Assembly (NCBI RefSeq): GCF_022815905.2
Contig: NZ_CP119327.1
Coordinates: 868,001-932,000 of the forward strand
Length of the DNA stretch: 64,000 bases
Direction of reading: 5' to 3'
From: Staphylococcus sp. NRL 16/872
Lineage (GTDB): Bacteria > Bacillota > Bacilli > Staphylococcales > Staphylococcaceae
This document shows, one piece after another, positions 46,562 to 56,695 of this stretch (position 1 is its first letter; each line of letters begins with the position of its first letter). Position numbers and translations under genes: made by a program. A model generated the notes under the pieces. It searched no databases and was not told the DNA's origin. It saw nothing but the letters and a program-made list of their open reading frames with translations.

Positions 46562-47851
46562 TTATGACATATTATTTATAATTTCTACTTTTTGAACAAA
46601 ATAGCCATTCTCAATGGTTGTATCAAGTAAGACATTTTCAGTCGAATCTGTAATTTCTTTCAAGGTCGTTAAACCTAAACCACGATTCTCTCCTTTAGTT
46701 GAAAAACGTTCCTGAAACAACTCATGAATACGAGGTATATCCTCTTTACATTTGTTCATCACAATAAACATAACAGAGTTTTCGGTATTAATGAAAGCAA
46801 TTCTTATTAAAGCATCCTTTAAGTCTTCAGAAGCTTCAATCGCATTGTCAATAATAATCCCAATAATTCGGCTTAAATCTATTGTATTCATTTCAATATG
46901 TTCAACTAACTCAGGTACTTCAATACTAATAGGGATGTTCTTTTCTTGCGCTTGAAGAATTTTAGTTGTGACTAACCCTTTAATAGCACGAACCTTTAAG
47001 TTCTCTGTACCATTAATCTTAATCGAGTTCATTTGAAGATTATCTTTCATAGGTACAATGTTTTCATTGAAATATTCTTTCAAGCCAGTCATATCATTTT
47101 CACGAATATATTCAGACATAGTCGTTAAAATATTGACGTAGTCGTGTCGGAACTTACGCATTTCGTTGTTAATAGACTCAATTTGAAGCGTATATTCGTA
47201 GTACGTTTCAATTTCTTGCATGTTACGTTTATAACGAAGTTCTCTTTGTGTTGTATAAGTGATAATAATAATGCATAGTATTAAGAAAAGTAAAATAGCC
47301 AAAAATACATATGCAAATAAACGAAGACCTTGAGTATCTAGATAAAATTTTTGTGTATATAAATAAAGGACAACAATAGATAATATTAAAAATAATGAAA
47401 TTATAATAATGTAAAATTTATTGAAGAACAGATAAGATTTTTTTAATAATTTCACTAAAAATCTGACAAGATATACACAAACTAAAGCAATAAGAGTATA
47501 TGAAATCATATAAATAGCTATTTCAAAAAACTGAAGTTTCATACTATTTCCAGTAACTACAAACAATGCTAGAGTAAAGAAATTACTAATGTACATTATT
47601 AAAGTGGAAATTAAAATAGCTAAAATAGACCAAAGTCCGGCCTTGAAATAAAAAAATATAATACAAGAAATAATTAGTATTAAAACAGATTTTCTGTCTA
47701 AAAAGTAAAATAAAATAGTACATGGGATTATAATGCCAATTACGGCTAAATAATCCCATTTTTTAAACTTAATATCTATTATGAGTTTTGAAACTAAAAT
47801 TAACATTGCAGACTGAAAAATTGATAATGGTATAAAATCTAAAAGATTCAT
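46562..47851 (-). CDS. agrC: Accessory gene regulator sensor histidine kinase AgrC
   Basis: Membrane receptor of the autoinducing peptide. The 429-residue protein has six or so membrane segments (residues 1-205), forming the pheromone-specific sensor. An HPK10-type kinase core follows, with the phospho-histidine in MRKFRHDYVNILTTM and a GHKL ATPase ending in GENRGLGLTTLKEI. The sensor half should co-vary with AgrD and AgrB of this strain. Confidence 0.96.
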   Translation of the reverse strand: MNLLDFIPLSIFQSAMLILVSKLIIDIKFKKWDYLAVIGIIIPCTILFYFLDRKSVLILIISCIIFFYFKAGLWSILAILISTLIMYISNFFTLALFVVTGNSMKLQFFEIAIYMISYTLIALVCVYLVRFLVKLLKKSYLFFNKFYIIIISLFLILSIVVLYLYTQKFYLDTQGLRLFAYVFLAILLFLILCIIIITYTTQRELRYKRNMQEIETYYEYTLQIESINNEMRKFRHDYVNILTTMSEYIRENDMTGLKEYFNENIVPMKDNLQMNSIKINGTENLKVRAIKGLVTTKILQAQEKNIPISIEVPELVEHIEMNTIDLSRIIGIIIDNAIEASEDLKDALIRIAFINTENSVMFIVMNKCKEDIPRIHELFQERFSTKGENRGLGLTTLKEITDSTENVLLDTTIENGYFVQKVEIINNMS

Positions 47852-47872
47852 TTCTATAACACTTATCCTTAA

Positions 47873-48016
47873 TTATTTATTAGATAAATTTTGTAATTCT
47901 TCAGGAACTTCTGGTTCATCAAAATAAAAGCTACACACGTCTTGTACTGAAAAAGTCCCAACAATACTAAAGATAAAACTAAAGATTTTTGCAAATAAAA
48001 CACTTAATAAATTCAT
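47873..48016 (-). CDS. agrD: AgrD autoinducing peptide precursor
   Basis: A 47-residue precursor. An amphipathic N-terminal leader (MNLLSVLFAKIFSFIFSIVG) is followed by the pheromone segment SVQDVCSFYF and the conserved acidic tail DEPEVPEEL. The cysteine and four following residues (CSFYF) form the expected thiolactone ring; the exocyclic tail is probably two to four residues (QDV or DV). ATG 48016 lies two bases after the agrB stop and has AGGAGG upstream; an upstream in-frame start at 48067 lies within agrB and is rejected. Confidence 0.95.
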   Translation of the reverse strand: MNLLSVLFAKIFSFIFSIVGTFSVQDVCSFYFDEPEVPEELQNLSNK

Positions 48017-48017
48017 A

Positions 48018-48584
48018 TTAATTGTCCTCCTTAGGAAAGAATAGTGGTAGTAGAGTAAGACTTTCAAGTGTTACTCCCAATAAAATTAACTGTTTGTATG
48101 GCGCTGGTACTATTAACGAAATAATTATCATTATTAATATAGTAACAATAGATAATATTTTCTTTCTTCCTCTTAAATGTTGAGGTATTGGCTGTTTCTT
48201 TGTTGCAGCAGGAGCATACAATACAATCAGAATTAAGCCAATTAATGCAACCGTGTACATTATACCCAAATTTATTGGAAAATAAGCAACGAGCCAAGGT
48301 AAACCAACAAATAAGATTAAATTTTGAACATGACATAACAATGATGACTTAGCATGAGCCCCATGCGCAAAATGCCTGATTAAAAAATAACTAACATGTG
48401 TAATTAAAGTGTATAGAAATATATGGAATATGATAGCAGCACCATATGTCACAATTGTCTTTGCTAAATTACTTACTACAACTTGTAAACCTAATCGCAC
48501 TTTCAAAAACTGAATATGATTAAGGTTATTCTTTCGTTGTAAGTAGGAAGCAAAGCGTTCAATTCTTTTGTCAATTGCTTTCAA
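48018..48584 (-). CDS. agrB: AgrB pheromone-processing membrane protease
   Basis: Cysteine endopeptidase that removes the AgrD tail and forms the thiolactone. The 188-residue polytopic protein keeps the catalytic pair in HFAHGAHAKSSLLC (histidine and cysteine seven apart) and the conserved YAPAATKKQPIP. The start is TTG 48584 (MKAIDKRIERFASYLQRKNN), aligned with other AgrB proteins and preceded by GAGAGTGG. A longer frame to 48740 would cross the P2 promoter and is rejected. Confidence 0.93.
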   Translation of the reverse strand: MKAIDKRIERFASYLQRKNNLNHIQFLKVRLGLQVVVSNLAKTIVTYGAAIIFHIFLYTLITHVSYFLIRHFAHGAHAKSSLLCHVQNLILFVGLPWLVAYFPINLGIMYTVALIGLILIVLYAPAATKKQPIPQHLRGRKKILSIVTILIMIIISLIVPAPYKQLILLGVTLESLTLLPLFFPKEDN

Positions 48585-48608
48585 TATCGTGCCACTCTCC
48601 TTAATGCA

Positions 48609-48675
48609 ATTATACAATTTTGCGCAACCAGTCAGGAAAACATTGCTTATCTGTTCGAAATTAATACTTAACTGT
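48609..48675 (-). promoter_or_regulatory. agr P2 promoter with AgrA direct repeats
   Basis: On the minus strand, ACAGTTAAG (48667-48675) and ACAGATAAG (48646-48654) are direct repeats 21 bases apart, the AgrA-site type. A TATAAT -10 lies at 48609-48614 with a weak -35, as expected for an activator-dependent promoter. Confidence 0.75.
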
Positions 48676-48736
48676 TGTATTTGAATTACATATAATATTT
48701 TAACATATAAAAACATACAGTTTAGTATAAAAATTT

Positions 48737-48785
48737 GCAAGTTAAGAAGTTTTTAAAAAAATGTGTAAAGTCTGTGTTTTAATAT
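48737..48785 (+). promoter_or_regulatory. agr P3 promoter (RNAIII)
   Basis: An AgrA-like site (AAGTTAAGAAG, 48739-48749) lies ahead of a TAATAT -10 (48780-48785) in the context TGTTTTAATATAG, which resembles S. aureus P3. The second AgrA half-site is degenerate. Confidence 0.65.
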
Positions 48786-48790
48786 AGACA

Positions 48791-49301
48791 TATCACATAG
48801 ATGTGATAACAACTTAATAATCTTAGTCTTTAAATTTTATAGTTTTGTTTTATTGGTAGTAGAAGATGATGATTTTGTTTGTAGTTGCGAAATCATTTCA
48901 TCTTGCCCAAGTTGGAAGGAGTGTTTGTGTAGCTTTAGAAAAGCTTCATTATTGATAATGGCAGAATACATTGTCAATTTAGTAAATTCTCTTAGTAGAA
49001 ATAACTTAACTTTGTTTTCTTCGTGTAGTTGATATATTCATTAATAAGCCATCCCAACTTATTAATGAATAATAATTTAAAGTGACTGAAGTATAAAACT
49101 CAGTAGAGGATGATTAACTTAGCTATTAAATGTAATAGAAGGTAATTATTCTCAACGATATAAACTATCGTAACATCATTTGTATAAAGTGATAATTTTC
49201 ATAATTAATAACATCCCCAAAAGATTGAAAAATAACTGTAAAAAAACATTCCCTTAATAAAACGTAAGCCGTGAGTCTCTCCCAAGCTCACGGCTTTTTT
49301 G
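48791..49301 (+). ncRNA. RNAIII, agr effector RNA, lacking hld
   Basis: About 511-nt regulatory RNA transcribed away from agrB. The 5' end has the RNAIII hairpin ATCACAT-AG-ATGTGAT (48792-48807). A 13-pair hairpin at 49036-49070 shows the loop CCATCCCAA. Further unpaired UCCC motifs lie at 49214 and 49249. The 3' end is near-identical to S. aureus RNAIII (CATAATTAATAACATCCCC) and ends with an AGCCGTGAG/CTCACGGCT stem, loop TCTCTCCCAAG, and six T. These loops pair with target mRNAs. The delta-haemolysin gene is missing: the AAGGAGTG site at 48916 is followed by GTG-TTT-GTG-TAG. Confidence 0.92.
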
Positions 49302-49313
49302 TGTTGATAAAAC

Positions 49314-50099
49314 TTATTTATAAAGTTCTAATCTTAAATTTTTGAATACTGGAATATTATTACGTTGTTGTTCTACTTCATCGATATCAATATCTACCAC
49401 AATACTTTCTTCTTCTTGACCAAGTTCTGTTAATATTTCTCCATTAGGGTTTATAACCATTGAGTGTCCCGCATAGTCCGTGTTTCCATCATTACCTGTA
49501 CCATTGCATGCAATAATGAACATATCGTTTTCAATAGCGCGCGCTTGTAGTAAAGCTCTCCAATGGTTTAATCGTGCAGTAGGCCATTGCGCTACATAAA
49601 AGCCAATTTGTGCACCTTCACGTGCTGGATATCTAAGAAGTTCAGGAAAGCGCAGATCATAACAAATGATTTGAGTTGCGATAACACCTGAAGAAAGGGT
49701 GAATGGCTCGGGAGCTGTTTTACCACTTTCTAGAAATTCAGGTTCATTTAACATAGGTACAAGATGAACTTTGTCATATTTATTAATTCTTTGGCCTTCT
49801 TTTGAAACAGTAAAAGCTGTATTATACACTTTTCCGTTACGAATATTTGAAACGGAGCCAGCTACAATATCCACGTTATAAGTTTTGGCAAGTGTTTGAA
49901 TAAAAGGAAAACTTCTAGCTAGTTCTTGATCTGCTTTGAGTGATAATTCATCTAAAGCGTATCCATTATTCCACATTTCTGGTAAGACCACGACTTCAGT
50001 ATCTTCATTTAATTCAGTTTCAAACCAATTTTTTATTTTTTTTTCATTTTTTTCAGCATTTCCGTATTCAACATAAAATTGAAATAATTGAATCTTCAT
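49314..50099 (-). CDS. Carbon-nitrogen hydrolase family protein
   Basis: Nitrilase-superfamily amidase of 261 residues, probably an omega-amidase or deaminated-glutathione-type amidase; the substrate cannot be read from sequence. The catalytic triad is visible: glutamate in [11 protein letters not shown], lysine in YDKVHLVPM and cysteine in [13 protein letters not shown]. The ATG at 50099 ([14 protein letters not shown]) follows GGAGCGAT; longer in-frame starts up to 50159 lack a ribosome site. It sits just past the RNAIII terminator, as in S. aureus. Confidence 0.88.
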   Translation of the reverse strand: MKIQLFQFYVEYGNAEKNEKKIKNWFETELNEDTEVVVLPEMWNNGYALDELSLKADQELARSFPFIQTLAKTYNVDIVAGSVSNIRNGKVYNTAFTVSKEGQRINKYDKVHLVPMLNEPEFLESGKTAPEPFTLSSGVIATQIICYDLRFPELLRYPAREGAQIGFYVAQWPTARLNHWRALLQARAIENDMFIIACNGTGNDGNTDYAGHSMVINPNGEILTELGQEEESIVVDIDIDEVEQQRNNIPVFKNLRLELYK

Positions 50100-50210
50100 T
50101 GTATCGCTCCTCATCCCTATAATTATTTTAAATTTACTAAAATAATTAAAGAAAATCAAAAAAGGAGCAAGTTAGCGTATCTATTATCTAACTTGCTCCA
50201 GAAGGGTGAA

Positions 50211-50834
50211 TTATTTTTTTACGATAAAACGTTGATCAGTTGGTTGAATTTCTTTTTCACCTGCTTCTTCACGAATATCACCAAATGGCATTTGAGCGAC
50301 TAATTTCCATGAAGCTGGGATATCAAATTCTTGTGTAGTAATTTGGTCAACTAATGGATTATAGTGTTGTAATGATGCGCCGATACCTTTTGAACTTAAG
50401 GCAGTCCAAATCGCAAATTGATGCATGGCGTTAGTTTGAACTGACCAATTCGCAAAGTTATCAGCGTAACTTGGCATTTTTTCTTGTAATGCTTTAATTA
50501 CATCTTCGTCTTCGAAATAAAGAATTGTTCCGTAAGAATGCTTAAAGCCTTCAATTCTTTGGTTTGTAGGTTCAAAGTCACGATCAGGACCCATAGTATC
50601 TTTCAATACGATTTTTGTGTTATCCCAGAATCTTCTATGATTATCGTTTAATAATAAAACAATACGGGTAGATTGAGAGTTAAATGCTGAAGGCGTGTAT
50701 TTAACAATGTGTTCAATTAACTCTTCTAATTCTTTATCACTAATAGAAATTGATGTTTCAGTTTTATAAATTGTACGTCTGTTTTCGATTTCTTTTAAAA
50801 ATGGTTTAGTTTTTTCTTTATTAAATAATCCCAT
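50211..50834 (-). CDS. Nitroreductase family protein
   Basis: FMN-dependent oxidoreductase of 207 residues. Family features are the arginine start region (NRRTIYKTETSIS), TPSAFNSQSTRIVLLL for FMN phosphate binding, WTALSSKGIGASLQHYNP and the C-terminal MPFGDIREEAGEKE. It resembles the YdgI/YfhC-type group of small nitroreductases, and the substrate is unknown. The ribosome site GGAGACTT precedes ATG 50834. Confidence 0.88.
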   Translation of the reverse strand: MGLFNKEKTKPFLKEIENRRTIYKTETSISISDKELEELIEHIVKYTPSAFNSQSTRIVLLLNDNHRRFWDNTKIVLKDTMGPDRDFEPTNQRIEGFKHSYGTILYFEDEDVIKALQEKMPSYADNFANWSVQTNAMHQFAIWTALSSKGIGASLQHYNPLVDQITTQEFDIPASWKLVAQMPFGDIREEAGEKEIQPTDQRFIVKK

Positions 50835-51019
50835 ATCTAAGTCTCCTTTGTTTTAAATGATATAAACTAAGTATAAATATTATACCTCAATAAGTAAAAT
50901 AAATATAACAAAAAATTTCAAAAGTATTAATATTCTTTGTCAATATTCTTATTTACATGCATAACACAATTATATTTCTTATACTAGAAGTGTTCAATGA
51001 AAGAAGGAGGTGAAGGTTG

Positions 51020-53071
51020 ATGAAAAAGAAATTAGCCCATGCCACTATACTTCTGACCTTAAGTGCGCCATTAATTACTCATCATGCACATGCAGAAGAA
51101 ATATCAAATGATAGGGTGATGCCTAAGAATATTCATGGGGATGAAAACGCTCAACAAGCAAATGAAGCGTTAAAAAATAAAAATAATATTAATAATAATG
51201 GCGGAAGTTATTCGGAACAGCCTTTTCAAGAAAATGAATCGAGTGAAGAAAAGAATAGTGATCAACTAATTAATAAAGAAAATGAGAAAGTACCAACTAC
51301 TGAGACCACAGAAGAATCTGAAGAAACGCCCTCAGATAGTCCGCAATCGTCAAATGAAAACCAAAATGAAGCTGAACAAACTAATGTGAGTGAAGAAGAC
51401 CCAAATAATGAACCAGCTGGTGATATAGAAGCAGAGAACGGTAAAGAAGTAACGTCGAATAATCATTCGCAGCCCTCGACAGAAGAGCATGACGGAGAGA
51501 ATGATGCAACCCAATCAAATGAGGATGATACCTCGAATTCTAATGATGACAATGATGTAAGTGGTGAGAATCATCAAGACAATCAAAGTGATGGTTCTCA
51601 AGATGATACATCAGATATCGATGGAAATAGTGATAGTGGGAATCCTCACGAGGATGAAAATGATAATGGTAATTCTGATAATAATACTAGCAATGATGAT
51701 AAAGATGATAGTGATGATTCATCTCATTCTTCATCAGACCCTGATAAAACGGATGATTCGAATACAGATAATCAAAAAGAAAACCCATCTGATCAAGACG
51801 ATGATTCATCCCATTCTTCATCAGACCCTGATAAAACGGATGATTCGAATACAGATAATCAAAAAGAAAACCCATCTGATCAAGACGATGATTCATCCCA
51901 TTCTTCATCAGACCCTGATAAAACGGATGATTCGAATACAGATAATCAAAAAGAAAACCCATCTGATCAAGACGATGATTCATCTCATTCTTCATCAGAC
52001 CCTGATAAAACGGACGACTCGAATACGGATAATCAAAAAGAAAACCCATCTGATCAAGACGATAATTCACAAGAACCGGGTCATCATCAATCGAACCCTT
52101 CGAGTGATAATAATAAAGGTCAATCAAATTCATCTCAACAAACGAATGATCAACCTCAAGGACAATATGATAATGGTAGGAAACATGATTCGAATTGGAA
52201 TAATCATCCGACCCATTCAGGATATCCTAAACAAAATATGCCTCATCAATCATCAAAGAATAATGGGGCCCAATCACAACATAATCAATCATCTAATAGA
52301 GATAACGGATATTACTATCAAGACGGTCATAAACGCGAGGGAGAACAAAATCATCGTAATGTCTCAAATGCGATGATTCAACAAATATATCCAAATAAGA
52401 ATAACAGTCGTACTTCTCTAGCAAAAAATCGCTATGCGTCGAATACTAATCATCAATGGCATTATGGCCAATCTACAATAAATGACCGTCACTATAACGC
52501 ACATCAATTTGATAATCAGTATGCAAATCGCGATGATAACAATGTTAGTGGAAATAATAAGTGGACATCATTGCTTCACAGATTTAATACACTCGCGACG
52601 GGATCATATAAATATAATCCATTTATTATTAATCAAGTTAATCGTTTAGGTGAAAATGAAGATACTGTAACTAATCAAGACTTTTATAGACTTTTCCGTA
52701 AGAAATCGTTTAATAACGAATATTTAAATGATTTACAAAGAAAATCAAATTATTTTAGATTTGAGTATTTTAACCCACTCAATTCAAAAGGTTATTACAA
52801 AAATTTAGATGAACAAGTTTTAGGGCTAATTACAGGTGAAATAGGATCAATGCCTGACTTGAAGAAGCCAAGCGATAAACATTCAGATGAAAAAGAAGAT
52901 GAAGCGGATATTCACAGTCATAAAAAGATTATTGAATCGAATGATGATGAGAAAAGTGAATCAGAGGGGAAATATGATTTTGAAAAGTTAAACATCGTTT
53001 TAATCAGTAGTATTATAGTCATATTTTTAGGTATTACAGGTCGCTATTTATTTAAATTCTTAAAAAATTAA
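51020..53071 (+). CDS. sdrH: SdrH-like Ser-Asp-rich membrane-anchored protein
   Basis: Exported protein of 683 residues. A signal peptide (MKKKLAHATILLTLSAPLIT, cleavage near AHA-EE) precedes a long low-complexity D/S/N/E-rich region (about 30-450). Four near-identical 29-residue repeats (SSHSSSDPDKTDDSNT...) lie at about 233-348. A histidine/asparagine/tyrosine-rich zone and a folded-looking C-terminal domain follow (about 515-620). A membrane helix at the very end (VLISSIIVIFLGITG) has a short basic tail and no LPXTG. This layout and the position beside a CPBP protease and groESL match S. aureus SdrH, which is shorter (about 420). ATG 51020 is preferred to TTG 51017, by AAGGAGG spacing. Confidence 0.8.
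   Translation: MKKKLAHATILLTLSAPLITHHAHAEEISNDRVMPKNIHGDENAQQANEALKNKNNINNNGGSYSEQPFQENESSEEKNSDQLINKENEKVPTTETTEESEETPSDSPQSSNENQNEAEQTNVSEEDPNNEPAGDIEAENGKEVTSNNHSQPSTEEHDGENDATQSNEDDTSNSNDDNDVSGENHQDNQSDGSQDDTSDIDGNSDSGNPHEDENDNGNSDNNTSNDDKDDSDDSSHSSSDPDKTDDSNTDNQKENPSDQDDDSSHSSSDPDKTDDSNTDNQKENPSDQDDDSSHSSSDPDKTDDSNTDNQKENPSDQDDDSSHSSSDPDKTDDSNTDNQKENPSDQDDNSQEPGHHQSNPSSDNNKGQSNSSQQTNDQPQGQYDNGRKHDSNWNNHPTHSGYPKQNMPHQSSKNNGAQSQHNQSSNRDNGYYYQDGHKREGEQNHRNVSNAMIQQIYPNKNNSRTSLAKNRYASNTNHQWHYGQSTINDRHYNAHQFDNQYANRDDNNVSGNNKWTSLLHRFNTLATGSYKYNPFIINQVNRLGENEDTVTNQDFYRLFRKKSFNNEYLNDLQRKSNYFRFEYFNPLNSKGYYKNLDEQVLGLITGEIGSMPDLKKPSDKHSDEKEDEADIHSHKKIIESNDDEKSESEGKYDFEKLNIVLISSIIVIFLGITGRYLFKFLKN
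51716..52063 (+). repeat. Four tandem 87-bp repeats within the SdrH-like gene
   Basis: Units begin at 51716, 51803, 51890 and 51977 (GATTCATCTCATTCTTCATC or the CATCCC variant). They are almost identical and in frame, each adding 29 residues, so the copy number can change without loss of the frame. Confidence 0.92.
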
Positions 53072-53080
53072 ATAGTACAA

Positions 53081-53142
53081 ATAAACGCATCTAATTACTC
53101 TTTTTTGCATTAAATAAAAATTTGAGAATTAGATGCGTTTAT
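53081..53142. terminator. Bidirectional terminator between sdrH-like gene and mroQ-like gene
   Basis: ATAAACGCATCTAATT (53081-53096) pairs perfectly with AATTAGATGCGTTTAT (53127-53142), between convergent genes. Confidence 0.7.
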
Positions 53143-53149
53143 TATTACT

Positions 53150-53890
53150 TTAAAATAAAGAATGTAGGATAAAATTTGTTTGATGTTGTATATCTTTTAC
53201 TGCATTACTGAAGAAAAATTGCATTATCACGACAAAACCATTTTGCATCATATGAATAATGATTGGTACAGCAATACGCTTTGTTAAGACATAAGCTAAA
53301 GAAAATATCATGCCCATACCAATGTAAATCAATAAAAATTTAATATCATTATGTGCAAGTGCAAATATTAAGGAACTTACAATAGATGCTATAAGGAAAG
53401 CGACGATACGATTACCCTTAATTTTATTGTAAAGTTCTCCAAATATAACTTTTCGGAATACATATTCTTCTAGGACAGGCCCCACAATAGATATGAGTAC
53501 GATTAACACAGGAAGTTGTTTAGCAATTGCCATTATTCTTTCTGTGTTAGGGCTTTGTTGTGGTTGTCCAAAAATCCACATATTAATAAGACCAGCAATA
53601 ACTTGATAAACCATCACGATACAAAATCCTAGCAATGCCCAGGGGATAATATAGCGTTTAAGTTCCTTATCATCCCGTTCAATGACATTAGGATTTTTAA
53701 TAATTGAATTTAACCATATAATTAGCACGGCTGCTATGATAAATAGAATGACTTGCGTATATACGCCTACTCTTGCTAAAGCCATTCCAGATAGATGACT
53801 AAACATTGGTGTCTTTTCCAAGAAAAGTGGTAAAAACTGTGCCAATGCATAAATCAGTAGTGTTAAAAATGCCACCCAAATTCTTGCCAT
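53150..53890 (-). CDS. mroQ: CPBP-family intramembrane glutamic protease, MroQ-like
   Basis: A 246-residue polytopic membrane protein with about seven membrane segments. The CPBP (Abi/CAAX protease) motifs are EEYVFRKVIFGELYNK (motif 1, paired glutamates and arginine), FALAHNDIKF (motif 2, histidine) and IIIHMMQNGFVV (motif 3). In S. aureus, MroQ next to sdrH and groES is needed for normal Agr signalling through AgrD maturation. Here it keeps that neighbourhood, so the same role is inferred. Confidence 0.85.
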   Translation of the reverse strand: MARIWVAFLTLLIYALAQFLPLFLEKTPMFSHLSGMALARVGVYTQVILFIIAAVLIIWLNSIIKNPNVIERDDKELKRYIIPWALLGFCIVMVYQVIAGLINMWIFGQPQQSPNTERIMAIAKQLPVLIVLISIVGPVLEEYVFRKVIFGELYNKIKGNRIVAFLIASIVSSLIFALAHNDIKFLLIYIGMGMIFSLAYVLTKRIAVPIIIHMMQNGFVVIMQFFFSNAVKDIQHQTNFILHSLF

Positions 53891-53970
53891 GTTAAACCTC
53901 CATCGATATATCAGTATTTCTATTTTATCTTAAATATAATGGATGTACAAAAAATAGAAAATCATATCGC

Positions 53971-53999
53971 TTGAAAAATTGACCAACTTTGATTATTAT
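53971..53999 (+). promoter_or_regulatory. groESL promoter
   Basis: TTGAAA (53971-53976), a 17-base spacer and TATTAT (53994-53999), just ahead of the CIRCE element. Confidence 0.75.
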
Positions 54000-54009
54000 A
54001 AAACTTAGA

Positions 54010-54352
<343 letters not shown>

Positions 54353-54374
54353 AAATAATTAATATTAACGATAA

Positions 54375-56018
<1,644 letters not shown>

Positions 56019-56103
56019 AATAACCATTAAACACTGATATATCAATGATATAAACGTTTAATGGTCATAAATTGGGCATAGAAATTTTAAAATAATTCTT
56101 TAC

Positions 56104-56149
56104 TGACGTTTTCCATGAGTTTATTAAACTTATGGGAAGCGTCTTTTTT
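56104..56149 (+). terminator. Terminator of groESL
   Basis: GACGTTTTCCATGAGTTTA pairs, with mismatches, with TAAACTTATGGGAAGCGTC, followed by six T. A weaker AT hairpin (CCATTAAAC...GTTTAATGG) lies before it at about 56024-56065. Confidence 0.85.
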
Positions 56150-56655
56150 GTATGAGTTGGTTATTTAGGGAAGATGATTATCGAAGTATTTAAATCTTTA
56201 TATCATAAGTGTTCGTTAAATTTTCAATTATTATTTTATACTCAATAACGAATGTGCAATGAATATGAAAAAATGAAAATAATTTATTTGTATCAAAATA
56301 ACTTGTATTCATATTTGTAAAAATAGTATTTATTATTAAAATTGCTCTAAATGCTGGATATATCAATACCAGTATTTATTGATAATAATGAGGATAACGA
56401 TGAATTGAATAATAAAGATTTAGAAAAATTAATTAAATAATATCTCAATACCATACTTATTGATAACATTAAATAGAATTGATGAATAAATATTTTACAA
56501 TTAATATTAGATAGTATAATATAAAAAAATATGGAATCGACTATATGTAGCAAAAAGAATCAGTTTAATATTACTTTTTAATTTAACGTTGGCAAAAATT
56601 AATGTAGATAAGAGATATTGGCGTTTATAAAGTTAAATAATGATAAATATATTTA
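56150..56655. other. AT-rich accessory boundary region with a gene-fragment-like frame
   Basis: About 500 bp of very AT-rich DNA after groEL. One short frame at 56351-56440 (29 codons, MLDISIPVFIDNNEDNDE... ending KDLEKLIK) looks like a degraded protein C-terminus and lacks a ribosome site. I see no RNA gene or promoter that I can support. It marks the left edge of an islet whose composition is more AT-rich than the flanks. Confidence 0.4.
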
Positions 56656-56686
56656 TAATAAAAAACCTTACTAAAATAGTAAGGTT
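56656..56686 (-). terminator. Terminator of the HSDR_N-type gene
   Basis: AACCTTACTA-AAA-TAGTAAGGTT stem with six T on the minus strand. Confidence 0.85.
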
Positions 56687-56695
56687 AGTAACTAA

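Noticed and set aside
48866..48955. A 29-codon frame within RNAIII starting ATGATGATTTTG, as a replacement for delta-haemolysin.
   Set aside because: It has no ribosome site of its own, runs over the conserved AAGGAGTG site, and its product is not an amphipathic PSM-like helix.
48958..49032. A 24-codon frame MAEYIVNLVNSL in RNAIII as a functional delta-toxin.
   Set aside because: The only ribosome site is about 35 bases upstream, and the sequence loses the helix after the first few residues. It is at most a decayed remnant.
51687..52376. Long alternative-frame readings (plus frame 51561-52376 and minus 51687-52133) over the SdrH-like gene.
   Set aside because: They are by-products of the low-complexity repeats, giving simple Met/Ile/His/Tyr-rich strings with no ribosome site.
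56351..56440. The 29-codon frame as a small gene.
   Set aside because: It lacks a ribosome site and looks like the tail of a lost protein. It is mentioned only as a possible fragment.
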